Positions 28,911 to 38,583 of a stretch of DNA of 64,000 bases are shown here, piece by piece. A model generated the notes under the pieces. That model ran no database searches and had not been told where the DNA came from. It saw only the letters and a program-made list of their open reading frames with translations. The stretch's first letter is position 1. Each line of letters begins with the position of its first letter. This DNA comes from Petasospora fabianii (Eukaryota; Ascomycota; Saccharomycetes; Phaffomycetales; Wickerhamomycetaceae): contig CP048716.1 of NCBI GenBank assembly GCA_022641835.1, positions 930,001 to 994,000 of the forward strand, read 5' to 3'. A program made the position numbers and the translations under genes.

Positions 28911-30392
28911 ATGACCGCCTCCGACTCCCCAGTCCAACCACTCAAGAACTCCATCCTTGAACTCATTGGTAATACACCACTTGTTCGCCTTAATAAGGTG
29001 CCACAGTCTCTTGGAATCAAACCTCAAGTTTTGGCTAAAGTGGAACTCTTTAACGCAGGTGGTTCCATAAAGGATCGTATTGCACTTCGTATGGTTGAAG
29101 AAGCTGAAAAGGAAGGTAGAATTAAGCCAGGTGATTGCTTATGTGAACCAACTTCTGGTAATACTGGTATTGGTCTTGCCCTAGCTGGTGCCGTTAAGGG
29201 ATATCGTGTCATCATTACACTTCCTGAAAAGATGTCTAATGAAAAAGTTTCAGTGTTGAAAGCCCTTGGTGCTGAAATCATTAGAACTCCAAATGAAGCT
29301 GCTTGGGATTCACCAGAGTCTCATATTGGTGTTGCTAAACGTCTTGAAAAGGAAATCCCAAATTGTCACATCTTGGATCAATATGGTAACATTAACAACC
29401 CTCTCGCTCATTACTACACTACTGGTTACGAGATTTGGGAACAGACATCAGGTAAGATTACTGCCCTCGTTGCTGGTGCCGGTACCGGTGGTACCATCTC
29501 TGGTATCTCCAAATACTTGAAAGAGAAAGATAGTAACATAACCGTTGTCGGTGCTGACCCAGTTGGTTCCATCCTTGCCGTTCCAGAATCATTAAATGAG
29601 ACAGATGTTACCCAATACAAAGTTGAAGGTATCGGTTACGATTTCATCCCAGAGGCTCTTAACAGAGATTACGTTGACAAATGGTACAAGACCGCCGATC
29701 AAGAATCTTTTACCCTTGCAAGAAGAATCATTTCTGAAGAAGGTATTCTCGTTGGTGGTTCCTCCGGTTCTGCCATGGCTGCCGTTGTTAAATACTGTCA
29801 AGAGCACCCAGAACTCACTGAAGATGATACCATTGTTGTCGTTTTCCCAGATTCTATCCGTTCCTATTTGTCCAAGTTTGCCGATGATGAATGGATGAAG
29901 TCTAACGGATTTGAACTTTATACAAAGCCAAAGACTGCAAAGGATTTGAACGCAAACACCATCAAGGACTTACAACTCAAGCCTGTTGTCACAGTTTATG
30001 CTAATGAGACTGTTCAAGTTGTCATTAAAGTGTTGAAAGAAAACGGTTTCGATCAATTACCAGTTCTTTCGACAAAGACACACAAACTCGTTGGTTTGGT
30101 CACACTGAGTAGTTTGCTCAAGAATGTCTCATCTGGTAAAGTTTCCGTTACAGATGTTGTTGAGAAGTGTATCATTGACTTTAGAAGATTGAACAACTTT
30201 GATGATGTGAGTATCTTCAATGACAACAAGTCTGATAAGAAGAAATTCTTGCAAATCACTGAAAACACCAAATTGAGTGATTTGAATCAATTCTTTGAAA
30301 AAAATGCCTGTGCTGTTGTCACTGATAAAGAGATGAAGCCAGTTCATGTCGTTACAAAAGTTGATCTCTTGGATTACTTTGTTGCCAATTAG
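28911..30392 (+). CDS. CYS4: Cystathionine beta-synthase
   Basis: PLP enzyme that joins serine and homocysteine to cystathionine, the first step of reverse transsulfuration to cysteine. 493 residues (S. cerevisiae 507). The catalytic domain spans residues about 10-345: PLP lysine K54 in GGSIKDR, substrate loop TSGNTGIG near 82-89, and PLP-phosphate loop GAGTGGTISG near 185-194. The C-terminal Bateman module has two CBS motifs (residues about 360-420, QLPVLSTKTHKLVGLVTL, and about 450-490, KPVHVVTKVDLLDYF). As in S. cerevisiae, no N-terminal haem-binding segment is present. The CACGTG sites upstream suggest Cbf1/Met control. Confidence 0.97.
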   Translation: MTASDSPVQPLKNSILELIGNTPLVRLNKVPQSLGIKPQVLAKVELFNAGGSIKDRIALRMVEEAEKEGRIKPGDCLCEPTSGNTGIGLALAGAVKGYRVIITLPEKMSNEKVSVLKALGAEIIRTPNEAAWDSPESHIGVAKRLEKEIPNCHILDQYGNINNPLAHYYTTGYEIWEQTSGKITALVAGAGTGGTISGISKYLKEKDSNITVVGADPVGSILAVPESLNETDVTQYKVEGIGYDFIPEALNRDYVDKWYKTADQESFTLARRIISEEGILVGGSSGSAMAAVVKYCQEHPELTEDDTIVVVFPDSIRSYLSKFADDEWMKSNGFELYTKPKTAKDLNANTIKDLQLKPVVTVYANETVQVVIKVLKENGFDQLPVLSTKTHKLVGLVTLSSLLKNVSSGKVSVTDVVEKCIIDFRRLNNFDDVSIFNDNKSDKKKFLQITENTKLSDLNQFFEKNACAVVTDKEMKPVHVVTKVDLLDYFVAN

Positions 30393-30494
30393 AGATTAGT
30401 TTAAAATCCAGTTACGATCTTGTTTATGATTTTTGTTTATGCATTGTATGTCTATTGATACAATAACAATAACAGTGTTAATGTAGACTTGGTA

Positions 30495-31487
30495 TTAACT
30501 TGACTTCAATAAGTTTCTGGTGAATAAAGGTATAGCCTTTGTATTCTTATTTGGCTTTCCAGATGGAATACGGAAATCAGATCTAACAGGGAGAAAAGTA
30601 TCCAATACCATATTCTGTAACAATGAGAACAAATTTGAAGAGATCCAATAAAGTACTAATGCAGCTGGTGCCTGTGTAGAGATGGCCATTAAGAACACTG
30701 CACCGAATCTAGCCAGATTCAAGAGTGACTCCTGGGGTGTTATTCTCTTTGAACGACTCACAGATGTTCTTGTTAATTGATAATTGGCATAATTCCATTC
30801 AACATTTGTAATCATTAAAGTACCAAGAGCGATTGGTAAGATACCAGTCGGGTCTGCAATTGATAAATCAGTAGCAAATTTAATACCTTCCAAGGTAAGT
30901 GTTGGATCCAAAGGACTAGAAGAGACATCTGTAAACCCACTAAGTTCTCTAAATGTCGCTGAAAGTGCAATCCAAATAGGGATTTGCATCACTGGTAAAA
31001 GCATATTCTTCCACATTTCACAACCATGATCCTTAAACAATGCTTGTTGTCTTTTCCTTCTCTCCTTAGCTGTCAATACGACAATCTGATCATATGACAG
31101 TGCAGAAGCGGCACCTTTTATAAATTGGGCACCTTCTTGTGTGTTTGAAGTTTCTTTAGCCTTTGCCTGTACTGCTCTTTGTGCTAGTTTAAGTCTCAAG
31201 ATGGGACCCATAGAGGCCACTATAGGTCTTAAAGATGCCTGTATCTGAAGCCGTTTTCTTTGAATAATGGCAAGTGGTAATGTTAAAGTAGCTCTCACAG
31301 CTATCGTAGTGGCAGGGATGAATAACCACCAGGGAAGACCAGACATTACTTTTGCAGCTTCCATTGTCGATGTCATTGTAGTGAGGGCATCTGCGATGGA
31401 AAAGGCACGGGATTGTGATCTCCAAGCCGACCGCGTTACCACATTTTGTGTAAGTCGTATAGATCTTGTGGGTAGTGCTCTAAACAT
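30495..31487 (-). CDS. COX18: Mitochondrial inner-membrane insertase Cox18 (Oxa1/YidC family)
   Basis: 330 residues. Inserts the C-terminal part of Cox2 in the inner membrane. The N-terminus is Arg/Ser-rich without acids (MFRALPTRSIRLTQNVVTRS), a presequence. Five membrane segments of the YidC fold follow: WWLFIPATTIAVRATLTLPL near 53, MLLPVMQIPIWIALSATF near 168, a third near 215-235, then about 265 and 285 (AALVLYWISSNLFSLLQNM). The soluble loop between TM1 and TM2 is basic. The tail after TM5 is only about 40 residues, without the long ribosome-binding coiled coil of Oxa1, so Cox18 is preferred. Confidence 0.85.
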   Translation of the reverse strand: MFRALPTRSIRLTQNVVTRSAWRSQSRAFSIADALTTMTSTMEAAKVMSGLPWWLFIPATTIAVRATLTLPLAIIQRKRLQIQASLRPIVASMGPILRLKLAQRAVQAKAKETSNTQEGAQFIKGAASALSYDQIVVLTAKERRKRQQALFKDHGCEMWKNMLLPVMQIPIWIALSATFRELSGFTDVSSSPLDPTLTLEGIKFATDLSIADPTGILPIALGTLMITNVEWNYANYQLTRTSVSRSKRITPQESLLNLARFGAVFLMAISTQAPAALVLYWISSNLFSLLQNMVLDTFLPVRSDFRIPSGKPNKNTKAIPLFTRNLLKSS

Positions 31488-31951
31488 GATGGTTATTATC
31501 GTCCGCTTGTGGTGTCACTTTAAAGGAGTATGTGTTGAAGATGTGTCTGATGTGGGTCGGTTTTCTTTGTTGATTGAAATTTTCGTGGGGCGATGATCCA
31601 GGGCCATATGTCAGGGCCCTCGAGATAAAACTTCTAGGTCTAATCAATTAAGTATTTCAGAATGACTTGTTTTATTTGTGAGTTTTCATTGAATACATGC
31701 CAGTTTTTTGTTTTTTTTATTTATGAGTTTATGTAGTAACATATTTCAATTTTGGTGCTGTCTTGTTCAAGATCTTTGTTTTGATAGTGGGCTAAAAATT
31801 GAATAAAAGGATTAAACTGATTACAAAACATTAGATTATCATTGAATCATCGTTGTTTATTGAAAATCCAGTCAAGAAACACGTATCACAAATAAAAGAT
31901 GCACTTTTCTTCTTCTTTACATACAAGCTCCGCAGAGTATTAGGAGACTGA
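31488..31951. other. Intergenic, COX18 promoter and SPT4 terminator
   Basis: 464 bases. CAGGGCCATATGTCAGGGCCC near 31600 contains repeated CAGGGCC words. The rest is AT-rich with no recognised motif. Confidence 0.4.
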
Positions 31952-32370
31952 TCAATCTGTCGCCGTACCATCTCTTGGTCTATAATATGGTAAAGACTCT
32001 GCAATGTCAGGAGGAAGTCTTCCTTGTACTTTCACTGCATAGAGACCTGGGATGTATGTATTGACTCTAAGCCATTTAGCTACCCATGATTTTTCCGGTT
32101 CACCAATGGCAACTAGACCTTCAAAAGTTGGTGATGTTGTCGCAAGACCAATATCGAGTACATCTGCACAGTTTGGACAACCTTCTTCCTGGAATCTCTG
32201 AGTGATCATAATGTTAGTTATGGGCTCGGTTGGGTGATGTGGTTGATGTTGTATCAAATATCAATGACATGATCATGATAATGAATGTTGATACGTTAAG
32301 TTAACACAATACTCACTTTTGAAGTCTCGACGATACCGCAAAGCATACAAGCTCTCTGTACACTGCTCAT
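31952..32370 (-). CDS. SPT4: Transcription elongation factor Spt4, one intron
   Basis: Zinc-finger partner of Spt5 (DSIF), a pol II processivity factor. Exon 1 is 32317-32370 (18 codons) and exon 2 is 31952-32197 (81 codons plus stop), giving 99 residues. The 119-base intron 32198-32316 has donor GTGAGT, branch AACTAAC and acceptor CACTCAG. The product begins [18 protein letters not shown] and continues [15 protein letters not shown], giving the zinc cysteines CxxC...CxxC. It then carries the Spt5-binding part ([20 protein letters not shown], then YRPRDG near the end). Length equals S. cerevisiae Spt4 (102). Confidence 0.95.
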
Positions 32371-33054
32371 TTTCTATATGTGGATGTCTGCTTTTGTGAT
32401 AACTCAATAGGAGTAGTGTAATCTTCTGATTGTTCGTTGATGTTCTTTTAAGCTAGATGGTTGAGTTGAACTAAAGTGATGTATTTTGGATGGTGTTCGG
32501 GTTATTGTGTGTTGGTTTCCGGGTTTTTTTTATTTAAAAAAATAGAAAAAACATTATGTAATCTAAATAAGTTTGCTTATCTAATCCACCCTGCTTACAT
32601 AATCAAATCAATAAGTCTTGTGATTTCTTTCTTGTTTCAGCTTTCAGTTGCGCAATTGCTTTAGGTGGTCTTTTATATTAAGTTATTTTTTATGATTTAT
32701 ATCTTATTGGTCTTTGAGAAGGCTGTGTGTTGGCATAAGACTTGTCTAATTGATTGAATAATTGTGAAATTCATAACGATTATCAAATGGATTGCTCCTA
32801 GTAGCTTATCGTAGGATGGGTGCTTTGTGCCTGGCTTACACTCCTAACTTGTGCCTTCAGTTACCGATAGATATATTATAGAATAATAATCTACAAGCCC
32901 TAAAGTTGTACAAGATTGTCATTTGCATTCATCTAGTGTCGGTTTTTTATCGTAAATCATTCGAGTTGGCTCCAGTTATATGTCCACTTTGTGGTGTTAC
33001 TTTCAAATCTTCTCAATTTGTCTATAAAAGACAAATGAGTTATAATGGAACCAT
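32371..33054. other. Intergenic, SPT4 promoter and STF2 terminator
   Basis: 684 AT-rich bases. The short frames at 32476 and 32906 have no recognisable content. No RNA gene seen. Confidence 0.4.
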
Positions 33055-33339
33055 TTACTCATCATCTTCTTCTTTGATCCAATCATCATATCTTTGAACA
33101 ACTCCAAATCTTTGTTCATGTTGAGAAGAGTTAGAACCACGTCTTGATTTGTTAAAGACTGGTGGGATCTCTCCAGATTCGATAAGGTCTTCAATTTCAT
33201 CACCTGGAGCACCCCAGTTACCTTTACCAGCACCATTCTTCTTAGTCTTAGTTGGGTCTTGACCTGGGTGACCATTATGGGTGAAAAAGTGTGGCTCAGC
33301 TTTTGACTCGTGGAATGTCCATTTATGGGTTCTAGTCAT
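33055..33339 (-). CDS. STF2: Stf2-like hydrophilin (F1Fo-ATPase stabilising factor family)
   Basis: 94 residues, close to S. cerevisiae Stf2 (84). MTRTHKWTFHESKAEP, HNGHPGQDPTKTKKNG, GKGNWGAPGDEIEDLI and GEIPPVFNKSRRGSN all follow the Stf2/Tfs family pattern. Stf2 was described as a factor stabilising the inhibitor-bound ATP synthase and later as a hydrophilin protecting against desiccation. The upstream region has AGGGG/CCCC-rich tracts compatible with stress elements (inference). Confidence 0.92.
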   Translation of the reverse strand: MTRTHKWTFHESKAEPHFFTHNGHPGQDPTKTKKNGAGKGNWGAPGDEIEDLIESGEIPPVFNKSRRGSNSSQHEQRFGVVQRYDDWIKEEDDE

Positions 33340-33940
33340 GGTGTGTATAAGCTTGTGTTTGTGTGGGTGTGTGTGTGTGTGTGTGTGTTGTCTGTATGTA
33401 TGTGCTTTGTTAAGTTATAGTCTAATCAATTGATTTGTATGTTTGAAGATATTCTACCAAGAGTTATAAAGAAGGAGAGAAACAGGTGGAAGAAAAGGGG
33501 GGCCTTTTATACCCACCCCGAACACCCCCAAGATCTGGAACTCACCACCCCCCAACCACCCAACCACCAACATACGCCACCCACACCCCAGGAGTGTGGA
33601 GTAAATGCACGAAAGTGCATGTGTGTGGCCAGTTCAAATGGGGGTAATAGGAGGCTGATAGCGAATGACGTGACTGACACTGACTGAACGACTGACGCAT
33701 ACGTCAAAGAGTCACACGCGCAGAATTGTGGCCCAATAGAAAGACAGAGAGTTTCGGAGGTGGTTTCGTTTAGCCACTGTCCTATTCCATTAAATAACAC
33801 GACACATCTTAATATGAATCTTATGTAATCTGTGTAGTCCCGTCTAGGCAATTTTGTCCGCCGGGGAAGATTGCGGGGTGGGGGCCACTACGGGAAATAG
33901 AACAACAGATAAGAAACATCTATTTAATCTTTAAAACCAC
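33340..33940. promoter_or_regulatory. STF2 upstream region with a GT microsatellite and C-rich tract
   Basis: A (GT)n run of about 14 repeats lies at 33361-33390, 25-50 bases upstream of the STF2 ATG. Further up is a strongly strand-biased C-rich stretch (about 33497-33595) with AAGGGGGGCC and many CCACCC words, and another G run at 33870-33885. AGGGG matches the stress-response element core. It also contains the 3' flank of the secreted-protein gene. Confidence 0.5.
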
Positions 33941-34528
33941 TCACAACTCATCATGAGAATCTAAAGCCTCTTCAAGACGATCCAAGTTTAAAAACTTTGC
34001 ATAATTCTTCCAAAAGAGAGCACCATGAGCTCTTTGTTCATGATAATCTGCGTCGGTACTTTTACTAGCAAGTTCTTTCTCCTCAGTGATAAACTTGGAT
34101 AACAACTGAGGTATTGACGTAGCAGGTTCAGTTGCAAGTTTCTTAAGACGTTCCACAATACCTTCTTGATCAATATTTGGCTTTTTCTCACCTGGAACTC
34201 CATAGTAACCCTGTAAGATCAATGAAGAAAGCTTATGTCTCTTTTGAGTATCGGCAAAGTCTTCGGGTGTCATTGCTTTAAGGTCTAACACTTTTTCCAT
34301 CTGTCTATCGAGCCATTGTTGTACATCTGACACCAGGGAATCAAAATATTGCTCTGTATACTCAACTGGTTGTCTTTCGGTCACAGATTGTGAAGAAGAC
34401 TCTTGTGTTTCCACTGGTTTGATGTTGGAAATGCCCGTGATTCCTGCAGTGACGGCGTTGTCCGGTACTTCATTCGAAGCGACAACTGAAAGAAGAGAAG
34501 ATGTGATTAATACAAGAGAAAGCTTCAT
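33941..34528 (-). CDS. Predicted secreted or ER protein, function unknown
   Basis: 195 residues from the ATG at 34528, which starts the signal peptide MKLSLVLITSSLLSVVAS; an extension from TTG was rejected. The mature part begins acidic and Ser/Thr-rich, then is helical: YTEQYFDSLVSDVQQWLDRQ, PEDFADTQKRHKLSSLILQGYYGV and GALFWKNYAKFLNLDRLEEAL. I do not recognise the family. There is no ER retention signal at the C-terminus (DSHDEL resembles, but is not identical to, HDEL in context: the last four residues are in fact HDEL), so retention in the ER lumen is likely. Confidence 0.68.
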   Translation of the reverse strand: MKLSLVLITSSLLSVVASNEVPDNAVTAGITGISNIKPVETQESSSQSVTERQPVEYTEQYFDSLVSDVQQWLDRQMEKVLDLKAMTPEDFADTQKRHKLSSLILQGYYGVPGEKKPNIDQEGIVERLKKLATEPATSIPQLLSKFITEEKELASKSTDADYHEQRAHGALFWKNYAKFLNLDRLEEALDSHDEL

Positions 34529-34771
34529 TTGGTCTTTGTAGTATCCCTTTGTCTGGTTACCCTCTTGTGTATACGAAACCAACGAATGGTGAATGGTAGG
34601 GATTTTTTTTTTTAATACTCACAACCTCGCGGTGTGGGGAAGCTAAGCTTCTCAAACTGAGAGACTTTTCCTCGGTTAAAACGGTTGTTTAGCGTTCTAT
34701 TATACTTTATAGTATTCTATTATACTATATATATCAGGTATAAATCTAACATAGATCATATCTAAAGAGAC

Positions 34772-36112
34772 TCACACATAAATCACAGTCTCTTCAAATA
34801 GATCCCATCCTAGTAGCCTGATGAGGTCAATAACAGTACGTTTAAATCTCGGTCTTAGATCTTTAAACTCGACAATTCCAATCTTTCCAATTTGATATAC
34901 TTTTAATTTAGTTCTTTGAAGTCTTTCAAAATCATCAGTAACATCTGCAAGTGTCAAACAACCGACAAGGACACTTGGTATTTGAAACATTGTATCATCA
35001 TCATCATCATCATCATCATCATTAACATTCTCAAGTGTAGCCCACTTCTTATCAGAATAATCAGTCTCCCATCGTCTCTTAATCCATTTACAACAGTCAG
35101 TAGCTTCAACAAAGGAACTACCATTAACACCAAACATCTCTTCAGCGATATCGATGCCTCGTTCCGGATCCCAACTAAACAATCCACCATCTTTCATACC
35201 ATTCTTGACAATATCATAGTTATAAAACTTCATATCATAAGGATTAAGAATCTCTCCACCAAATTTCTTCTTGTATGCCATCTTTGGACAATCTTCAATG
35301 TAGTAACCCAAATAGTACCATTGTAACCCAAGTTCCTTCGACAATAACATCTCATTAAGCCCCGAGATCTTACCTAATGCCAAATGTCTATACTCTGGAT
35401 CATAAATGAAATAGATTGAAGAGATACCCGAGGGTAAGATATCCAAGACACCAATGGCAATGAGTTTATCCTTCAAGTAATAACATTGATGTATTGCACC
35501 ATAACTTATAACTTTCCCATCCTTAATCTCACCTTCACTACTTATAGGACTCTCACATAAAAACCTTGCAAAACCTTTACGAGAAGTCTTGTGATCATCA
35601 TGAACAGAAGCTTGATACTTGACAAAGAGTTGATACTTAGCCTCACTAAACTTTGCCGTTTCAAACTTGATAACAAGAGAGCCATTATCTTGTGATTTCT
35701 TCAACTCTTGAACAATATCATACCCTCTGCTATGCCTGGAGTCATCCTTCTTGATACCAAGATGTGAATTGAACTTGTTAATATCCCTTCGATGTTCTTT
35801 CCCAGGGGTAAAGAGATCCCAATTCGACCTTATGGTGTACATGCGACAACAAGTTCTTAACAGGTCTGGCTTATACAAGAAAGAACCTGAGCGTCTATAA
35901 CCTAACTGAATCAATAAATCATACTGCTGAGCAGTCATGGATTCGCATTGGAATCCAACGGTAGTAGACTCAGGGTATGTTGTGGATCCATTGTTATATG
36001 TGTCTCGCCAGGACCCGAGGGAGATGGCCTGTGATCGTGGCTTCTTTTGGTGGCAATAGCCACAATGGTGATCTCTGAGATACAACGGTCTCGAGACCAC
36101 AAGGAATTCCAT
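34772..36112 (-). CDS. ATE1: Arginyl-tRNA-protein transferase Ate1
   Basis: Adds arginine to N-terminal Asp/Glu for the N-degron pathway. 446 residues from the ATG at 36112; a GTG-started frame 33 codons longer was rejected because it overlaps JAC1's 5' side. The N-terminal ATE domain has HHCGYCHQKK (residues about 17-26) and LLRTCCRMYTIR, with the Cys residues known to matter. The C-terminal GNAT-like domain has YGAIHQCYYLKDKLIAIGVLDILPSG and the downstream YLGYYIEDCPKMAYKKKF motif. A run of nine Asp residues lies near 375. The 146-base spacer to JAC1 is a divergent promoter containing ACGCGT. Confidence 0.95.
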   Translation of the reverse strand: MEFLVVSRPLYLRDHHCGYCHQKKPRSQAISLGSWRDTYNNGSTTYPESTTVGFQCESMTAQQYDLLIQLGYRRSGSFLYKPDLLRTCCRMYTIRSNWDLFTPGKEHRRDINKFNSHLGIKKDDSRHSRGYDIVQELKKSQDNGSLVIKFETAKFSEAKYQLFVKYQASVHDDHKTSRKGFARFLCESPISSEGEIKDGKVISYGAIHQCYYLKDKLIAIGVLDILPSGISSIYFIYDPEYRHLALGKISGLNEMLLSKELGLQWYYLGYYIEDCPKMAYKKKFGGEILNPYDMKFYNYDIVKNGMKDGGLFSWDPERGIDIAEEMFGVNGSSFVEATDCCKWIKRRWETDYSDKKWATLENVNDDDDDDDDDTMFQIPSVLVGCLTLADVTDDFERLQRTKLKVYQIGKIGIVEFKDLRPRFKRTVIDLIRLLGWDLFEETVIYV

Positions 36113-36259
36113 TGTGTCTGTTACTTGTAGTGTCTTGAAATGATAGGTTTTGGTGGCAACGCGTAAAGATATATCGTGAATTGGAAAAAGTGCGTAAGAA
36201 CTTTCACCCACTCCACCAACTACAAGAGAGGAAGAACACTTCTACACCTCTACAGAGAT

Positions 36260-36832
36260 ATGCTTCGTTTCGCTCGGTTACTTAGTACAAAGTCCACTAA
36301 GAACCTTTTCCAACTTTTCCCAAAGACTTGTCCTTCGCAACCACCGGTTTTCACCGTGGATAAACGTTCGTTGCGTAAGGAGTTTCGTACTCTTCAGCAA
36401 CAACTACACCCAGATTCGAACGTTGAGACGGTCAATTACGATGATGCGCAGTCCAGTTTGCTTAATAAAGCCTACAATACACTAAAGAGTCCATTGCTTC
36501 GAGCACAGCATCTTCTTGAGCTTCAGGCGGGCATTGACCTTTCCGCAGATGGTGTGTCACAGGAGTACAGCTCACAGGACAAGACACTTCTATTTGAGAT
36601 CCTTGAGATTCACGAGCAACTTGAGAGTGCTGAAAGCGAAGAGGAGATTGAGTCATTGAAAATGGAGAACAATAAGCGTATTATGGAGAGTGAAGAGTTG
36701 CTTAATGATCTATTCCAGAAACATGAGTATCAACAGGCTGCTTTAGAGACAATCAAGTTAAAGTATTGGACAAACATTGACAATGCCATTAAGAACTGGG
36801 AGCCTGGTAAGCCTGTGAATCTTACACATTGA
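36260..36832 (+). CDS. JAC1: Mitochondrial J-protein Jac1 (HscB)
   Basis: Co-chaperone of mitochondrial Hsp70 Ssq1, handing Fe-S clusters from Isu1. 190 residues from the ATG at 36260; a GTG-started extension was rejected. The presequence MLRFARLLSTKSTKN leads into the J domain (residues about 15-95) with the essential HPD at 50-52. The C-terminal HscB oligomerisation/Isu-binding domain (about 110-185) has LLFEILEIHEQLESAESEEE and IKLKYWTNIDNAIKNWEPG, both family signatures. Length matches S. cerevisiae Jac1 (184). Confidence 0.95.
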   Translation: MLRFARLLSTKSTKNLFQLFPKTCPSQPPVFTVDKRSLRKEFRTLQQQLHPDSNVETVNYDDAQSSLLNKAYNTLKSPLLRAQHLLELQAGIDLSADGVSQEYSSQDKTLLFEILEIHEQLESAESEEEIESLKMENNKRIMESEELLNDLFQKHEYQQAALETIKLKYWTNIDNAIKNWEPGKPVNLTH

Positions 36833-36948
36833 GATATCTTATAAGTGGGCTTTCTAGGGAAATGATACGCACAAAATACACATACATTAGCAATAGTCAA
36901 TGAGATTCGTTAGTTAGTTTAGTCAAGCGGTTTTATGAATTTGCCTGG

Positions 36949-37731
36949 CTAGCTGTCCTGCATGGACTGGTCATCATCATCTTCATCATCTTCACCTTCA
37001 CCTTCACCTTCATCTTCTTCATCCTTGAACTCATCTTCACCATCGAGCCCATATTCACAACGTTCATATTCCTCAAGTTCCTCTTCAGTTTGAGGTAGTT
37101 GTCTAAGCCATTTCATACGGGCACCCGTTTGTGAAAGTTCGTTAATCTTAAACCCAAAGATCTTAAGCTCATACTGTTTCCCCTGACGTTGCTTGACCTG
37201 GGTCTCAATCTCTGTATATCTTTTCATGAACATTCCTGGGAACGTTGTACCAAAGAAGGCACCATCAATCTGGAGGTATCGAGACGAAGTCGGGAGGTAA
37301 AGATCAAAGCATGCTGGACAATACAACCTCACTGTCTCTACACCGGGAAGATCATGTCGTCCCACCGGTAAAAGATGCATACCATCACAATGATAACGTG
37401 GACATACTCCAAACTGCTTACGTTCATACTTGTCAGCCATAAGTTGAAGCCCTTGCTTCGTCAGCAGGAAACGTTGATGGATTAACCCATAAAGTAACTC
37501 AGCAGAGTGTTGCACTAATGGCATATCACTCACTGGGATTGCAGTCTCGGGCTCAAAGTCTAAGATCATATCCAAAGCCTCCCGGTAAAAGGGAACCACT
37601 GCCGACAACCCCGTAAGGTTGAAGTCGTCCTCAATGAACTCTGGAGCAACTTCGACAAAGTAGTCATGCCCAAAGAGCGAACAAAAATTGGAGATCCACG
37701 TCTCAAAGTCGTCTGATGAATTATCTGTCAT
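36949..37731 (-). CDS. CKB1: Casein kinase 2 regulatory subunit beta
   Basis: 260 residues from the ATG at 37731. Dimeric zinc-finger regulatory subunit of CK2. The acidic loop and helices (WISNFCSLFGHDYFVEV, FIEDDFNLTGL) precede the zinc finger (CPRYHC and YCPACFDLY) and the dimer/CK2-alpha interface (IDGAFFGTTFPGMFM). RMKWLRQLPQTEEE near the end matches Ckb1 rather than Ckb2. The acidic insert of S. cerevisiae Ckb1 in the N-terminal half is missing; instead an extreme Glu/Asp tail follows the domain (EDEGEGEGEDDEDDDDQ). Confidence 0.95.
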   Translation of the reverse strand: MTDNSSDDFETWISNFCSLFGHDYFVEVAPEFIEDDFNLTGLSAVVPFYREALDMILDFEPETAIPVSDMPLVQHSAELLYGLIHQRFLLTKQGLQLMADKYERKQFGVCPRYHCDGMHLLPVGRHDLPGVETVRLYCPACFDLYLPTSSRYLQIDGAFFGTTFPGMFMKRYTEIETQVKQRQGKQYELKIFGFKINELSQTGARMKWLRQLPQTEEELEEYERCEYGLDGEDEFKDEEDEGEGEGEDDEDDDDQSMQDS

Positions 37732-37915
37732 CACTAACCGTCCTCTATGGGTGTCTCTGTAGTGTTTAGTAGTTGGTTATGATGGCTTCTCTTTTTTTTT
37801 TTACCAATGCCAATTTTCACCATTTGATGATATCGCGGACTCCATCAACAAAATACATTCATACCACATATGAACCCACGATCTATACTAATAGGTTATA
37901 AGTATCGATAGATCA

Positions 37916-38512
37916 ATGGAACCTTTTACTCTTCTTTTGACTGCAGTGGTGATTCTTGTGGTCCAACGCCTTCTCAAGGCATTCCCTCCATCGACTTGGT
38001 CCTTCTGTTTACCCATCTATCTCAAGCTCACACGTAACACAACTTTTGCCCAACTCATTTCAAAGAAACGAGAGCGTTCACAGCTAATCACAGAGAAGAA
38101 TAAGCTCTCCCCACAGGATCAATATGCTAAGTGGACAAAACTCAATCGTAAACATGATGCATTGACCAAAGAGATCACACAGCTCGAAGAAAAACTCCTT
38201 AGTGTCAAATCTACTCTCGATTCATCGTTGTCATCTTTACCAAAATTAATCACTTTTGCATCATTTGCATTAAGATTCTGGTATAGAAAGCAACCTGTCT
38301 TCTACTTGCCACAAGATACACTCCCATATCTTGCAGAGAGATTATTGGCATTCCCCTCAGTGCCAATTGGTGCCGTTGGGTTTGGTCAATGGTTGTTCAT
38401 GCTCGGTACACTTCTTACCGGATTGTCATTCATCTTTGCCAACTTGTTTAAGAAGATTGATGTCACAACCGCTAAGCAACAGGCTAAGCAGGAAACTACA
38501 CCTGTTCAGTAA
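37916..38512 (+). CDS. GET1: Get1, ER receptor for tail-anchored protein insertion
   Basis: 198 residues. Partner of Get2; its coiled coil opens Get3 at the ER membrane. Membrane segment 1 is near residues 3-21 (FTLLLTAVVILVVQRLL). A basic coiled coil runs about 40-105 (ISKKRERSQLITEKNKLSPQ, with KWTKLNRKHDAL). Two membrane segments then lie near 108-125 and 155-180 (VGFGQWLFMLGTLLTGLSFIF). Order and length agree with the WRB/Get1 family. Confidence 0.93.
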   Translation: MEPFTLLLTAVVILVVQRLLKAFPPSTWSFCLPIYLKLTRNTTFAQLISKKRERSQLITEKNKLSPQDQYAKWTKLNRKHDALTKEITQLEEKLLSVKSTLDSSLSSLPKLITFASFALRFWYRKQPVFYLPQDTLPYLAERLLAFPSVPIGAVGFGQWLFMLGTLLTGLSFIFANLFKKIDVTTAKQQAKQETTPVQ

Positions 38513-38583
38513 GATATATTACTTTCAAAAACTGATAACGTTCACTGTTCATTGTTCATTGTTCATTGTTGATGGGTTATTAC

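Noticed and set aside
32476-33097. Short plus frames between SPT4 and STF2
   Set aside because: AT-rich chance frames of about 60 codons with no recognisable content.
34954-35326. Ile- or Met-run frames opposite ATE1
   Set aside because: Shadows of the Asp-repeat codons of ATE1 on the other strand and frames.
36176-36259. 28-residue extension of JAC1 from GTG
   Set aside because: Non-ATG start, overlaps the shared promoter; the ATG at 36260 begins a typical presequence.
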